The notes: a model not told the origin generated them from the sequence alone. Shown: positions 1-8,533, counted from the first letter of the stretch. The stretch is 64,000 nt of DNA from an uncultured Collinsella sp. (GCA_905194675.1 CAJJTG010000002.1:1-64000); one strand, 5' to 3'. Made by a program: numbers and translations.

Positions 1-203
1 TCGCCCGCGCCGTCTTCGAGGCCGCCAACGGCAACGGGGAGAAGGTCGTGCCGGTATCGACCGCCGACTACTACGCGAGCGCCGAGGGCCCCGTCGCACC
101 GCGCCCGGTCCACTCCGCGCTCGACCTGTCCGGGCTCGAGTCGGTCGGGTTCCACATGCCCGACTGGGAGGAAGAGCTGGGGGAGTATCTCAAGCTGTGT
201 TAG
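1..203 (+). CDS. rfbD: dTDP-4-dehydrorhamnose reductase, C-terminal part (partial)
   Basis: The window opens inside this gene; 66 C-terminal residues are visible before a TAG stop. They carry the end-of-protein pattern of the RmlD/RfbD family: a VVPVSTADYY strand, APRPVHSALD, then a Trp-containing helix ending in GEYLKLC. RmlD reduces dTDP-4-keto-rhamnose to dTDP-L-rhamnose with NAD(P)H in the cytosol, supplying rhamnose for surface glycans. The N-terminal Rossmann part lies outside the window, so a fusion to an RmlC epimerase domain cannot be judged. The visible part is GC-rich, unlike the AT-rich sequence that follows. A strong stem-loop terminator lies 27 bases after the stop. Confidence 0.8.
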   Translation, partial: ARAVFEAANGNGEKVVPVSTADYYASAEGPVAPRPVHSALDLSGLESVGFHMPDWEEELGEYLKLC

Positions 204-230
204 TTTGACATTTCGATTATCTTGAACTTC

Positions 231-270
231 TGGTATAGGGATGAGGCTGGCTCGCCCCTATACCAATTTT
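231..270 (+). terminator. intrinsic terminator after rfbD
   Basis: A perfect 10-bp stem (TGGTATAGGG, 231-240, pairing with 256-265) encloses a 15-base loop and is followed by AATTTT. It lies just after the rfbD stop codon. Confidence 0.75.
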
Positions 271-498
271 AATAGTGCGAATTAAATTGATTGTTCAACG
301 ATGCAATCTCACTCGATTCTATTCAAGTAATTCATGGCTCTTGTTGTGGTCGGAACTGACATAAACCTTTGCCCAGCCGCTCTGAATGGTTGGTGAACCG
401 AGCTGTGGCTACTCATCAGCGTTTATGTTTTCCAGGTTTCTCTGTCTATCACTCTCTTCTGCGTAAAAACAGTTTCTAGCAATCTAACAGATTGTTGC

Positions 499-536
499 TA
501 ATTTCAATTAGTAGTTCTACTCACTAATTGAAATTA
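499..536. repeat. perfect 14-bp inverted repeat, 10-base loop
   Basis: TAATTTCAATTAGT (499-512) is exactly reverse-complementary to ACTAATTGAAATTA (523-536). The loop contains GTAGTTCTAC, which can form an alternative small hairpin (511-520). There is no following T-run, so a simple intrinsic terminator is unlikely. Confidence 0.8.
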
Positions 537-610
537 TCTTCCGCTCGAATTATGTTCGTGAGCCAGCTCTTTGTTGTTACGCATGTTCTTTAAACTCGGA
601 CGTCCATCCT

Positions 611-644
611 GCAGCCGTCTTTGAGTTGCAGCCATCTTTGAGTG
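611..644. repeat. 17-base tandem duplication
   Basis: GCAGCCGTCTTTGAGTT is followed at once by GCAGCCATCTTTGAGTG, a tandem repeat with two differences. It lies in the non-coding AT-rich stretch. Confidence 0.7.
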
Positions 645-763
645 CTTGTTCGGAATCTCTTTGATACTAGCCTGGCAAATGTAAGTGAGGCGAAGAGATG
701 ATGTCTACTATGCGGGCGTCCGTGCGCATCCTTTCGTCTGGTGTAATGCAGCCTCCACCTATT

Positions 764-769
764 TATAAT
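764..769 (+). promoter_or_regulatory. candidate -10 box for the glycosyltransferase operon
   Basis: A consensus TATAAT lies about 80 bases before the TTG start at 852. No good -35 box is visible at the expected spacing, so the assignment is weak. Confidence 0.3.
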
Positions 770-851
770 TATCGTATGACTTGGTTTCTCATAAGATATA
801 TTGAATGGATGTTCAGGTTCTATTGATTTGTCACGAGAGAATGGTGTTTGA

Positions 852-1544
852 TTGTCGTCTAAATCGAATGTGCTTATTGCGATTCCTGCATATAATGAAG
901 AGGAGTGCATTGAAAGCACGGTTAACGAGCTCCGTTCGGTTGCTTCAGGGTTTGACTTCATTATTATCAATGATGGTTCACGCGATCGAACGGGTGAGAT
1001 TTGCGGTTCGTTGAGCTGCAAGGTTATTACAATGCCAATTAACTGCGGGCTGACCGTTGGTTTTCAGACTGCGGCTCGATATGCCATCGATCATGGTTAC
1101 GACTATATGATTCAGTTTGATGCAGATGGGCAACATCGACCGGAATATATAGCTGCTTTAGTTGAGAAAGCTGAAACATCTGGTTCCGATATTGTTATTG
1201 GCTCGAGGTTCCTAACTGTTCGCAAAGACAAATCGATGCGTATGATAGGTTCGCGAATGATTACCGTTCTAATCAAGATGTTGACCGGTCGTCGTATCAG
1301 CGATCCCACATCAGGTTTTAGGTTATTTAGTAGTTCTGTACTCAAAGAATACTATTACGACAACACTCTCAATCCTGAGCCAGAATCAATCGCGTTGTTT
1401 TTAAAGCAAGGGTACCTGGTTTCCGAGGTCCAAGTATCAATGCGTGAGCGCCAAGGTGGCGAGAGCTATTTAAATCCAGTTAAGTCGATTCAGTATATGC
1501 TTCGAGTGTTTGCTACGCTGCTAGTAGTTCAATGGTTTAGGTGA
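852..1544 (+). CDS. family 2 glycosyltransferase, polyprenyl-phosphate sugar synthase type
   Basis: This 230-residue GT-A enzyme resembles dolichol/polyprenyl-phosphate mannosyltransferases (DPM1-like). It shows PAYNEE (12-17), the nucleotide-binding NDGS (40-43), the metal-binding DADGQ motif (90-94) and GSRF (117-120). There are no transmembrane segments, so it probably loads a hexose from a nucleotide sugar onto undecaprenyl phosphate at the inner membrane face. The TTG start is fixed by an in-frame TGA directly upstream (849-851). A DUF2304 gene starts 6 bases after the stop, a common pairing for this subgroup, and a large GT-C-like membrane protein follows. The sugar transferred cannot be told from sequence. 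Confidence 0.85.
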   Translation: MSSKSNVLIAIPAYNEEECIESTVNELRSVASGFDFIIINDGSRDRTGEICGSLSCKVITMPINCGLTVGFQTAARYAIDHGYDYMIQFDADGQHRPEYIAALVEKAETSGSDIVIGSRFLTVRKDKSMRMIGSRMITVLIKMLTGRRISDPTSGFRLFSSSVLKEYYYDNTLNPEPESIALFLKQGYLVSEVQVSMRERQGGESYLNPVKSIQYMLRVFATLLVVQWFR

Positions 1545-1550
1545 TATAAA

Positions 1551-1883
1551 ATGACTCTTACATTGCGTGCGCTGCTTATTTTTTTTGCTGCCCTGGTGTT
1601 CTTTTTCGTTATCCGCAAATTGAAGAAGTCCCAGATGCGGGTTCTTGATTCCATGTTCTGGCTTTTATTCAGCTTAAGCTTTGTGTTACTTGGCATTTTT
1701 CCTGAGATAGCGCTTTTTATTTCTTCTGAACTTGGCTTTGTCTCAGCTTCAAATTTTGTATTTCTTTATGTTATTGCCGTCCTCGTGGTAAGGGACTTTT
1801 CGAATTGTCTGCGCCTTTCGAAGCAAGAGGAGCGCATTAATGGCCTGGCTCAGTCAATTGCGCTTGATAGCGATGATTCTTAG
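1551..1883 (+). CDS. DUF2304 membrane protein
   Basis: This 110-residue protein has three hydrophobic segments at about 4-21, 34-51 and 67-81 and a charged C-terminal helix (86-101) that could be a short coiled coil. Size, topology and position right behind a DPM-like glycosyltransferase match the DUF2304 family, which is repeatedly found next to such enzymes. The likely role is as a membrane partner that anchors or helps the soluble glycosyltransferase; this is inferred from context, since the family has no assigned reaction. An AGGTGAT sequence before the ATG can serve as ribosome binding site. Codon use is AT-rich, like its neighbours. Confidence 0.75.
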   Translation: MTLTLRALLIFFAALVFFFVIRKLKKSQMRVLDSMFWLLFSLSFVLLGIFPEIALFISSELGFVSASNFVFLYVIAVLVVRDFSNCLRLSKQEERINGLAQSIALDSDDS

Positions 1884-2004
1884 GATTGACTTATTAATAA
1901 CGAGTGTTTCGTTTTATATTCGGTAGCCAAACTGTCTTTCTCGTTGACTCAAATCATGAAAACGTGTCGTCTAACGTATGCATTGCTAGGCTGGTAATTT
2001 AATT

Positions 2005-4062
2005 ATGTGGATACCTTTCTTTATATCCTCACTATTTCTCTTGCTTCTCTTAGAGGTTCCAGGTTTTGTGCTTTCACGCATGATGCGATTCTGCCGACTT
2101 GATTCGATCTTAATCGCACCGTTGTTTTCAATCGCCTTGCTTGAAATAGTGAGTATTGTTATTTCAAAGCTTGGAATATTCGCCACTTGGGTGAACCTGT
2201 GTCTTATCAGTTTTATTCTTGCTGCAATATTCTTGTCTTGCAGATTAATCGATTGCTCTCGAAAAGCTACTATGACAGAGTCCTTTTTTGGTCATTCAAA
2301 TTGGGTTGTTTTGTTTCTGTACTGTGGCGTAGCTTTTGTTGTTGCAACGAAAATTTTTCTACTACCACTGGACGGGCCATCATCTTTCATTCAAGATTCT
2401 GATAACTCATTTCATCTCGCTGTTATTCGATCTTTTTTAGATGTCGGTGATTTTTCGACTTTCAATGTCGGCCTATATCATGATGTGCCGTCTAGCTCTA
2501 TTCTTTCAATTGCTAACGGCTTTTATCCTGCGGCTTGGCATTTGCTTGCTGCTCTTGTTGCAAGCTTTTCTGGACAGGATGTTGCGTTTGCGGCTAACGT
2601 TACTAATTATGTAATGGTACTATTCGTTTTTCCATCAAGCGTGTTGTTGTTTTTTAAAACGGTATTTCGCGATGACCTTGGTGTTGTTGTTGCGGGGGCG
2701 CTGGTTCTGTTCGCATTTAATAGCTTTCCCTGGGGTACTTTAATTTCAGTGTCGGGCCCTTTGTTCCCTAACACTTTGGGTCTCATGTTCGTACCGGCTT
2801 GTGCAGCCATATTTATTAATTTCTTCAGTGGACGTACGAAGCAGTTCGCCCTGAGTTATGTCTTTGCGTTTTTAGCTGGCGTACTTACGCTTTATTTTTC
2901 TCATCCAAATGCAGTATTTACAATGGCTGTCCTTCTTGCGCCTTATGTTGTTTTGCGGTTTTCGAGTTGGTATATTGGAAAGAAACAACATGCGGATTCT
3001 GCCGTGTCTCTTTCTGTGAGATTAATCTCCCTCGCGATTCCTTCTTTATTTATTCTAGTTATTTGGATCGTCTGTTTTATTAATCCAGCTTTAAGTAACA
3101 CCGTTTCTTTTACTTGGGGTATAACCGCCTCGCATTTACAGGCCATAGTTAATGTTCTGTCGCTTTCTTTTCGACTTCCGGCTGGTAATTATCTTCTTGC
3201 TATATTCGTGGCAATTGGTTTCTTTGTCTTGCTTCGCAACAACGAGTGCTCGTGGCTTTGTTTCTCATATCTGATTGCTGCCGCCATTTATATAGTCGGA
3301 GCATCATCTTCGGGTTTTATAAAGCACTTCCTTGCGGGTTTTTGGTATACCGATCCGTACCGTTTGGGCGCATGTGCCGGTCTTATGGCAATTCCTTTGG
3401 CTGCTGCTGGCCTTGCGACTTTCTTTTCGCTTGCTGTGAAGGTATTTGACAGACTTGGATACGAACTTTGGGCGAAGTTCTTAGCCTGCGCTGTATGTCT
3501 TATTTTCACTTGGTGTGCTCTTTATATTAATGATTTCGATTTACCCGGATTTGGACGGGTATACACGGGTTTGGGTGATTATCACGCCTGTTCTATGCTT
3601 TCGAATGATTCGAAGCGCGACAACTTGTTTGATCCCAGAGAGCGACTTTTTTGTAAGCGTGTAGCTGAGTTTCTCGAAAATGATGATGGGTTGATATATA
3701 ACAACGCAGATGACGGCAGCGCTTTCGCATATCCTTTATACGATTTAAACCTTCTTTACCGTCGGTCTGCTGCAGAGATGCTCGGTAATGAGACGTGTGA
3801 TAACCAAACGCTGAGGTTGCATCTCGACAAGCTTGCTACAAATAGAGATGTTCAACGCATCCTTAAAGAGAATGGTATTAAGTACATTCTTAATTTGGAC
3901 TATGGCGGTGAGATCAACGACGAGCGTTGCTACTACGGTTACTATACTTGGGACAAATGGCAAGGCATTAATTCGATCAAAGATTCGACTCCGGGGCTCA
4001 AGCTTCTTATGTCGGAAGACGATATGCGACTTTATGAGATAGATTATTCTTCTTTTAGTTAA
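2005..4062 (+). CDS. large polytopic membrane protein, GT-C-like (DUF6541-like)
   Basis: This 685-residue protein has more than ten hydrophobic segments over the first 500 residues and a soluble C-terminal domain from about 510. The first long extracytoplasmic loop carries DSDNSFH (131-137), in the place where GT-C glycosyltransferases keep an acidic catalytic motif. Overall architecture recalls the actinobacterial DUF6541 family. It probably transfers a sugar from a polyprenyl-phosphate donor, which the DPM-like enzyme encoded at 852 could supply, onto a glycan outside the membrane. That pairing is inferred from gene order. No strong Shine-Dalgarno sequence precedes the ATG. A terminator follows about 85 bases downstream, closing this three-gene unit. 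Confidence 0.65.
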   Translation: MWIPFFISSLFLLLLLEVPGFVLSRMMRFCRLDSILIAPLFSIALLEIVSIVISKLGIFATWVNLCLISFILAAIFLSCRLIDCSRKATMTESFFGHSNWVVLFLYCGVAFVVATKIFLLPLDGPSSFIQDSDNSFHLAVIRSFLDVGDFSTFNVGLYHDVPSSSILSIANGFYPAAWHLLAALVASFSGQDVAFAANVTNYVMVLFVFPSSVLLFFKTVFRDDLGVVVAGALVLFAFNSFPWGTLISVSGPLFPNTLGLMFVPACAAIFINFFSGRTKQFALSYVFAFLAGVLTLYFSHPNAVFTMAVLLAPYVVLRFSSWYIGKKQHADSAVSLSVRLISLAIPSLFILVIWIVCFINPALSNTVSFTWGITASHLQAIVNVLSLSFRLPAGNYLLAIFVAIGFFVLLRNNECSWLCFSYLIAAAIYIVGASSSGFIKHFLAGFWYTDPYRLGACAGLMAIPLAAAGLATFFSLAVKVFDRLGYELWAKFLACAVCLIFTWCALYINDFDLPGFGRVYTGLGDYHACSMLSNDSKRDNLFDPRERLFCKRVAEFLENDDGLIYNNADDGSAFAYPLYDLNLLYRRSAAEMLGNETCDNQTLRLHLDKLATNRDVQRILKENGIKYILNLDYGGEINDERCYYGYYTWDKWQGINSIKDSTPGLKLLMSEDDMRLYEIDYSSFS

Positions 4063-4145
4063 TTATTCTTTTCGTTTTGGTCAAAGCATCCTCTTAATAG
4101 TTTTTAAGGCAAAGTTCCGTTTCTATTCATTTTTAGAGCTTCGCG

Positions 4146-4184
4146 ATAAGCCACTCGTCGATAAGCGGGTGGCTTATTATTTTT
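4146..4184 (+). terminator. intrinsic terminator
   Basis: A 12-bp stem ATAAGCCACTCG (4146-4157) pairs with CGGGTGGCTTAT (4166-4177) with one G-U pair, and is followed by TATTTTT. It ends the three-gene glycosyltransferase unit upstream. Confidence 0.8.
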
Positions 4185-4211
4185 GATGTTACTGATTCGT
4201 AGGAGTATTGC

Positions 4212-5222
4212 ATGTCTCTAAAAAACACCGTTTATGATGCCGTTAACTCAAATAAGTTTGGTAAAGCGTTCTTAAAGGCTCGTCGCGATCTCCGTGGCGA
4301 TGAGGCAGTTCGGGCTATTCAGTCTGGTACCCATGACTTTGTCGACCGCAGCAAGGGCAGCGATAAGCTCTGCATTATTCTCGCGGGATATAAGCCGACA
4401 TTATGGGAAGACGTTTTTGGGCGTATTGCGGCATATGTGCCTTCCGATGTTGACGTATGCGTTATGACCAGCGGGCTTGTGAATGAAGAGCTTAAGCAGA
4501 TCGCCGCTGATCACGACTGGTCCTATCTGTCGACTTCTGTCAATCATTTATCTGTTGTTCAGAATATTGCGATTGAATGCCATCCGAGGGCTAAGTGGAT
4601 TTATAAGCTTGATGAGGATATGTTTTTGACTAAGGGCTTCTTTGAGGCAATGCTTGATACCTACAAGGAGCTTGAGTCAAAGACCTTATATAAACCAGCG
4701 TTTGTCTCTCCATTAATTAATGTCAGTTGCTACGGGCATCTTCGCTTGCTAGACAAATTGAATCTTCTGGATGATTTTAGGAATACCGGACTCACGGATA
4801 TGAAGTATTCCGATGGATTGCACCACAATCGTCAGGTCATTTCTGAGCCTAAGGTTGCTCGTTATATGTGGGGCGAGTCTCAGCCTGTGTTGCGCGATAT
4901 CGATGCGCTAACAGAGCGCTTCTCGATTGAAAATGAAGGTTTCCAGTATTCTATTTGCCCGATCCGCTATAGCATCGGTGCCATTTTGTTTTCGCGTGAC
5001 GCCTGGAACGAGTTTGGGCACTTCCCGCTGACTTTTGTCGGAGGTCCGTATGGTCTTGGGGATGATGAGGAGCATATTTGTAACTACGCGTGTTTTACTG
5101 GTCGTGTGATGGTGGTAAATGAAAATATTGTTGTAGGCCATCTCGGCTACGGTGGCGCACAAACAAAGACTATGGTTGAGTATCATGCTAATCATCGTGA
5201 TCAATTTAAGTTAAAGGCATAA
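4212..5222 (+). CDS. putative GT-A glycosyltransferase of uncertain family
   Basis: This 336-residue cytosolic protein has no transmembrane segment. A central YKLDEDMFLT (131-140) looks like the DxD metal/nucleotide-sugar site of GT-A enzymes, preceded by a strand-turn VCVMTSGL (82-89) and an HLSVVQN helix (112-118). A second acidic cluster GDDEEH (283-288) sits where GT-A enzymes place the catalytic base. It does not look like an ordinary GT2 protein because the N-terminal PxYNxE motif is absent. AGGAG lies at good spacing before the ATG. The DUF4422 gene starts 12 bases after the stop, so the two are probably co-transcribed. Substrate and linkage are unknown. Confidence 0.6.
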   Translation: MSLKNTVYDAVNSNKFGKAFLKARRDLRGDEAVRAIQSGTHDFVDRSKGSDKLCIILAGYKPTLWEDVFGRIAAYVPSDVDVCVMTSGLVNEELKQIAADHDWSYLSTSVNHLSVVQNIAIECHPRAKWIYKLDEDMFLTKGFFEAMLDTYKELESKTLYKPAFVSPLINVSCYGHLRLLDKLNLLDDFRNTGLTDMKYSDGLHHNRQVISEPKVARYMWGESQPVLRDIDALTERFSIENEGFQYSICPIRYSIGAILFSRDAWNEFGHFPLTFVGGPYGLGDDEEHICNYACFTGRVMVVNENIVVGHLGYGGAQTKTMVEYHANHRDQFKLKA

Positions 5223-5233
5223 CGGGGGAATTA

Positions 5234-7126
5234 ATGTCTAAACCCAACATCAAAATCCTAGTCTCATGCCATAAGCCTGTCTGCACGCCTGATTCCGACC
5301 TGTATTTACCCGTTCACGTCGGCTCTTTGGGTAAAGAGACTATTCCTGGATGCCAACGCGACGATTGCGGTGAAAACATCTCCGACCGAAATTTCACTTT
5401 TTGTGAAATGAGCGGTCAGTATTGGGCTTGGAAAAACTTAGAGGCTGATTATGTTGGCCAATGCCATTACCGACGTTTTTTCAATTTTGATGAGAAGAAA
5501 TATGAGTCGAACGATCATGCTCAGATTGAGGATGACTGTCTGTCGCCACTCTCAATTAAAAAGTATCAGCTAGCAAACGAGGCTTTGATCAGGGACTGTG
5601 TCGAGAAGGTTGACCTTGTACGTGCTCCTTATTGGGATGTGAGGGGAGTTCCCACCCCTTGTGGTCCTAAGAAAACTATAAAGGATCATATGTGTGCCTA
5701 TGGCCTTGTCACTCAAGCCGAACTGGACCATATGGTTGATATTTGCAAGTTTGTTCAGCCTGATTATGTAGACGAGCTCGTCGCATATCTTAACGGTTCC
5801 AAGTATTTGGGCTATAACTGCTTCGTGATGAAGAAGACTCTCTTCGACGAACTCTGTGCGTTTGAGTTTTCGATTCTCCAGCAGTTTGACTCTGAATATG
5901 ACTATGAGAACAAAACGACTACTCACAAACGTATTTGTGGCTATTTGGGTGAGATTCTATATAGCGTATTCGTCTCTCATATCTCTAAGAGAGGGATTAA
6001 GATCGCTGAGCGTCCGCTTGTTTTCTTTGAAGAGACGCCTGCTCCGTTTAATGCTGCTGCCGTCGATAACCAAACGGTTGATATCGTATGGCGCTATGCG
6101 GAATCGTCGCCTATTAAATTTGCCGTCGCGCTTGAGAGCTTAATTCGTCAGCTTGACGCGACCAGAAAATATCGATTGCTTCTAATTCATAATTGTCAGT
6201 TTAGCTTTGGCGATTGCCTCAACATACTTGAGACTATTCCGGAGAATCTGGAAATCATACAAGCGACTTTCCCGGTAGTTGGACCCAACGACCTCTTTGG
6301 TTCTATGGATGCTACCGCAGCGCATATTGTTCTGCCTTTTATGCTCCCTCGCATAATGAATTTCGATTTGATTGGTCGCCATCGAGTTCTTTGGGTTGAG
6401 GGGTGTGCTTTCTTTAAAAAAGACCCAGCCGAGATCATTAATGGCGTAGAAGATTCACTCGCTGCCGTAAAGAGCGTTTTCCTCGAGAAAGAGCTTAATA
6501 AGCCGGCTTCGTCTCGTTTGCGCGACTCATATCTTGCCGCTGCGGATGGTTGGGAGATGAGCGAGGCGTCCGCTCTTATAGTTGATTTGTCTCAGCTTTC
6601 TATCATCTGTCCTGAACCATATGAGTTGTACTGTGCCTGTGCATCTGAACTGGGCATCGATCCAAGAGGCGATTTGGCTAAAGAGTTTCAAAAGTATCAG
6701 TTGCATAAAAAGAAACCGGGCAGCGCTAAAGATGCTTTCTGCTTACCGCTAAGTGTATTTGCTGTTCGAAGCCTTATGATGCGCAAGCTGAATTTCAGCC
6801 TTATCCCGTATTCGAGCAGTATGCCCGTGGCTTCCTTTGAAGAAGTTGGCATGTGGGCCAACGAGTGCACGGCAAAGCGATATAAGGCCTCCGATGAAAG
6901 CGGATTGTTGCTCTATTCGTCGGATACGACTCCATTCTCTGAACCGGCGAATGCACTTTGTCGTGATTATTGGCGTTTGGCCAGGTGTGTGGATGCGTAT
7001 GAGTCCCTTTTAGTTACGATTTCGGAATACCGACCGCTTGGATTAAAGCGGACGTTATTTCCAGTTGGGACAAAGCGACATAAAGTTATATTTAAAATGG
7101 TTTCCCTGATTAGGCGATTTAGATAG
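5234..7126 (+). CDS. DUF4422 glycosyltransferase-like domain fused to a GT8-like domain
   Basis: The first 270 residues match DUF4422: ILVSCHKP (8-15), LPVHVGS (25-31), GQYWAWKN (61-68), GQCHYRRFF (75-83) and YLGYNCFVMK (191-200). DUF4422 proteins are common in capsule and exopolysaccharide loci and are probably glycosyltransferases. From about 282 to the end (630) is a second domain with the layout of GT8 (LgtC/glycogenin-like) enzymes: VDIVWRYAESS, an LPFMLPRIM helix (367-375) and a strand RVLWVEGCAFF (384-394). Where active GT8 enzymes have a YLDxD metal site, this domain has VEGC, so it may be inactive or use another mechanism. GGGGG precedes the ATG. It probably forms an operon with the gene at 4212. 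Confidence 0.7.
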   Translation: MSKPNIKILVSCHKPVCTPDSDLYLPVHVGSLGKETIPGCQRDDCGENISDRNFTFCEMSGQYWAWKNLEADYVGQCHYRRFFNFDEKKYESNDHAQIEDDCLSPLSIKKYQLANEALIRDCVEKVDLVRAPYWDVRGVPTPCGPKKTIKDHMCAYGLVTQAELDHMVDICKFVQPDYVDELVAYLNGSKYLGYNCFVMKKTLFDELCAFEFSILQQFDSEYDYENKTTTHKRICGYLGEILYSVFVSHISKRGIKIAERPLVFFEETPAPFNAAAVDNQTVDIVWRYAESSPIKFAVALESLIRQLDATRKYRLLLIHNCQFSFGDCLNILETIPENLEIIQATFPVVGPNDLFGSMDATAAHIVLPFMLPRIMNFDLIGRHRVLWVEGCAFFKKDPAEIINGVEDSLAAVKSVFLEKELNKPASSRLRDSYLAAADGWEMSEASALIVDLSQLSIICPEPYELYCACASELGIDPRGDLAKEFQKYQLHKKKPGSAKDAFCLPLSVFAVRSLMMRKLNFSLIPYSSSMPVASFEEVGMWANECTAKRYKASDESGLLLYSSDTTPFSEPANALCRDYWRLARCVDAYESLLVTISEYRPLGLKRTLFPVGTKRHKVIFKMVSLIRRFR

Positions 7127-7235
7127 TTTATATAGTCTATTCAGGCGCTCGTCATAGAGTGGCCGGCATAGAAGATTCGACCGTGCTATTGCAGGGACAA
7201 TTACACGGTCGTCATAATGAAGGTTAAACACATTT

Positions 7236-7271
7236 AATGGATTGGTGTTTTGAGTCGAACGCCAATCCATT
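7236..7271. terminator. hairpin between convergent genes
   Basis: AATGGATTGGTGTT (7236-7249) pairs with AACGCCAATCCATT (7258-7271) over 14 bp with one G-U pair and an 8-base loop. It lies between the convergent DUF4422 and licD genes and could serve both strands, though neither side has a long T-run. Confidence 0.5.
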
Positions 7272-7283
7272 GATGGCAGCGCC

Positions 7284-8360
7284 CTATAACTCTTGGTTCT
7301 CTAATGCGCGGAGTTGCTCTTTGCTGACATGTTCGCAGTGTGTAGTTATGTCCATCGGAACACGATAGATATCTCCATATACATCTTCGGTAAACTTTCT
7401 TAGATTTTTTGGTGCCTGGCAAAGAATCCGTTCAAATGAAATTGTCTGCGTCGGGAACACTTCTCGCTTTTGGCAAGCCCATTTGTAATCAGACAAAAAG
7501 TAGATGTTTTCAATGCCCCACAGCATTCCATTAGTTATTTGGTCATCAATTATTCCCTGGCTCATTTCGATTGACCGATATTTTGCAAACGTTTCTTCTA
7601 TCCGATTAGCCAGCGGATCAGATGCTGGAATGAATTCCTTTTCTTTCCATTCGCTGTAATATGAAGCGGTTTTCATCTCCGCTATCATTTTCATTCTTAG
7701 TCCTAGCTGTTCCTCAAATGCCTTCTTATCGGCGCTTCTGCTTTCTTCAAATATGAATAAGTCTAAAAAACAGGGATTATTAACGTCCTCATACATAAAA
7801 CGAATTTGCTTACAGAAATTCCAAACATCGTAAACGATTGAGATTCGATACCGTCCGTCATTGCTGACAATATTGATAAGTTTGTTAATTTCCAACCTCA
7901 TCATGCCGAGATCGCTATCGTCATCCCAAGGAATAAAGCCCTGGTGACGGATTGCTCCAAGGAGCGTTCCGAATGCAATCCAGTATTGAAGATTGTTGTC
8001 TTTGCATAATGTGTCGAACTCTCCTAGTAGTTTTGCGCATCCTAGTTGCATGGCCCTGAGTCCGCCGTTGGCTTTTGGAAGTGATGTAAAAAAGCGCTTC
8101 TTTGCGTCTTGCAGATCTTCGTTGTCGTTTCGGTAAAGCTGCCAAAGCATCGTTTCGATTCTCATCGAAACGCCGTCGTTATCACTTTTAAGCCATTCGG
8201 CTCTAAAATTCAGGTTGTCGTTAATACCGTTGTCAGCCTGCTCGATCCTCGCATTGATGGATCGGTTCAGTTCATAGAGTTCATAGACATCTGAGCGAAG
8301 ATCTCTAATTGCTCGCTTTGATGCGGGAAGATGGTCGGCGATACGTGACAGGATGCTCAT
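7284..8360 (-). CDS. licD: LicD family phosphotransferase
   Basis: This 358-residue protein has an N-terminal region of about 95 residues with likely coiled-coil helices, then the LicD core: GLRAMQLGCAKLLGEFD (100-116), the GTLLGAIRH motif (131-139) and the acidic WDDDSDLGM cluster (145-153). LicD enzymes belong to the nucleotidyltransferase fold and transfer phosphocholine from CDP-choline to surface sugars; related members move other phospho-groups. A LicC-LicA fusion encoded 3 kb away (11651-13426) would make CDP-choline, which supports the phosphocholine role. The ATG is preceded by AAGGA on the minus strand. The gene converges on DUF4422 and lies downstream of the gtrB-like gene on the same strand, with a 173-base gap. 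Confidence 0.85.
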   Translation of the reverse strand: MSILSRIADHLPASKRAIRDLRSDVYELYELNRSINARIEQADNGINDNLNFRAEWLKSDNDGVSMRIETMLWQLYRNDNEDLQDAKKRFFTSLPKANGGLRAMQLGCAKLLGEFDTLCKDNNLQYWIAFGTLLGAIRHQGFIPWDDDSDLGMMRLEINKLINIVSNDGRYRISIVYDVWNFCKQIRFMYEDVNNPCFLDLFIFEESRSADKKAFEEQLGLRMKMIAEMKTASYYSEWKEKEFIPASDPLANRIEETFAKYRSIEMSQGIIDDQITNGMLWGIENIYFLSDYKWACQKREVFPTQTISFERILCQAPKNLRKFTEDVYGDIYRVPMDITTHCEHVSKEQLRALENQEL

Positions 8361-8533
8361 TCTGTATCCTTCGTGTTGAGAATAAAGTTCTGTTTAATAT
8401 AGCCTACGTAGCTCGATGGTTTTTAGACGACTGATTAAATCTGGTTGAGTGGAGCCCGGCTCCCATTAAGCGGTGGATAGCATGATTAAATGCTAAATAT
8501 AATATGTATACCGCCTTAAAATTTGTGGCATCG

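Larger units (their letters stand above)
204..851 (+). other. AT-rich structured intergenic region upstream of the glycosyltransferase operon
   Basis: About 650 bases hold no convincing gene. They contain the rfbD terminator (231-270), a stem-loop TAGCAATCT/AGATTG-TT-GCTA (477-500), a 14-bp perfect hairpin (499-536), a 17-base tandem repeat (611-644) and an AT-rich candidate promoter near 764-769. Base composition is clearly lower in GC than the rfbD tail. It may be a long untranslated leader for the genes from 852 onward, or a remnant of recombination. A minus-strand open frame overlapping 590-1021 runs antisense to the glycosyltransferase and shows no recognisable protein features. Confidence 0.5.

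Noticed and set aside
334..396. A 20-codon plus-strand frame in the long intergenic region
   Set aside because: Very short, no ribosome binding site and no recognisable content.
499..536. Perfect inverted repeat as terminal repeat of a mobile element or invertible promoter
   Set aside because: Only one pair of arms 10 bases apart, with no transposase, no recombinase next to it and no second copy in the window.
590..1021. A 143-codon minus-strand frame in the AT-rich region
   Set aside because: Most of it is antisense to the family 2 glycosyltransferase; no recognisable protein features or ribosome site.
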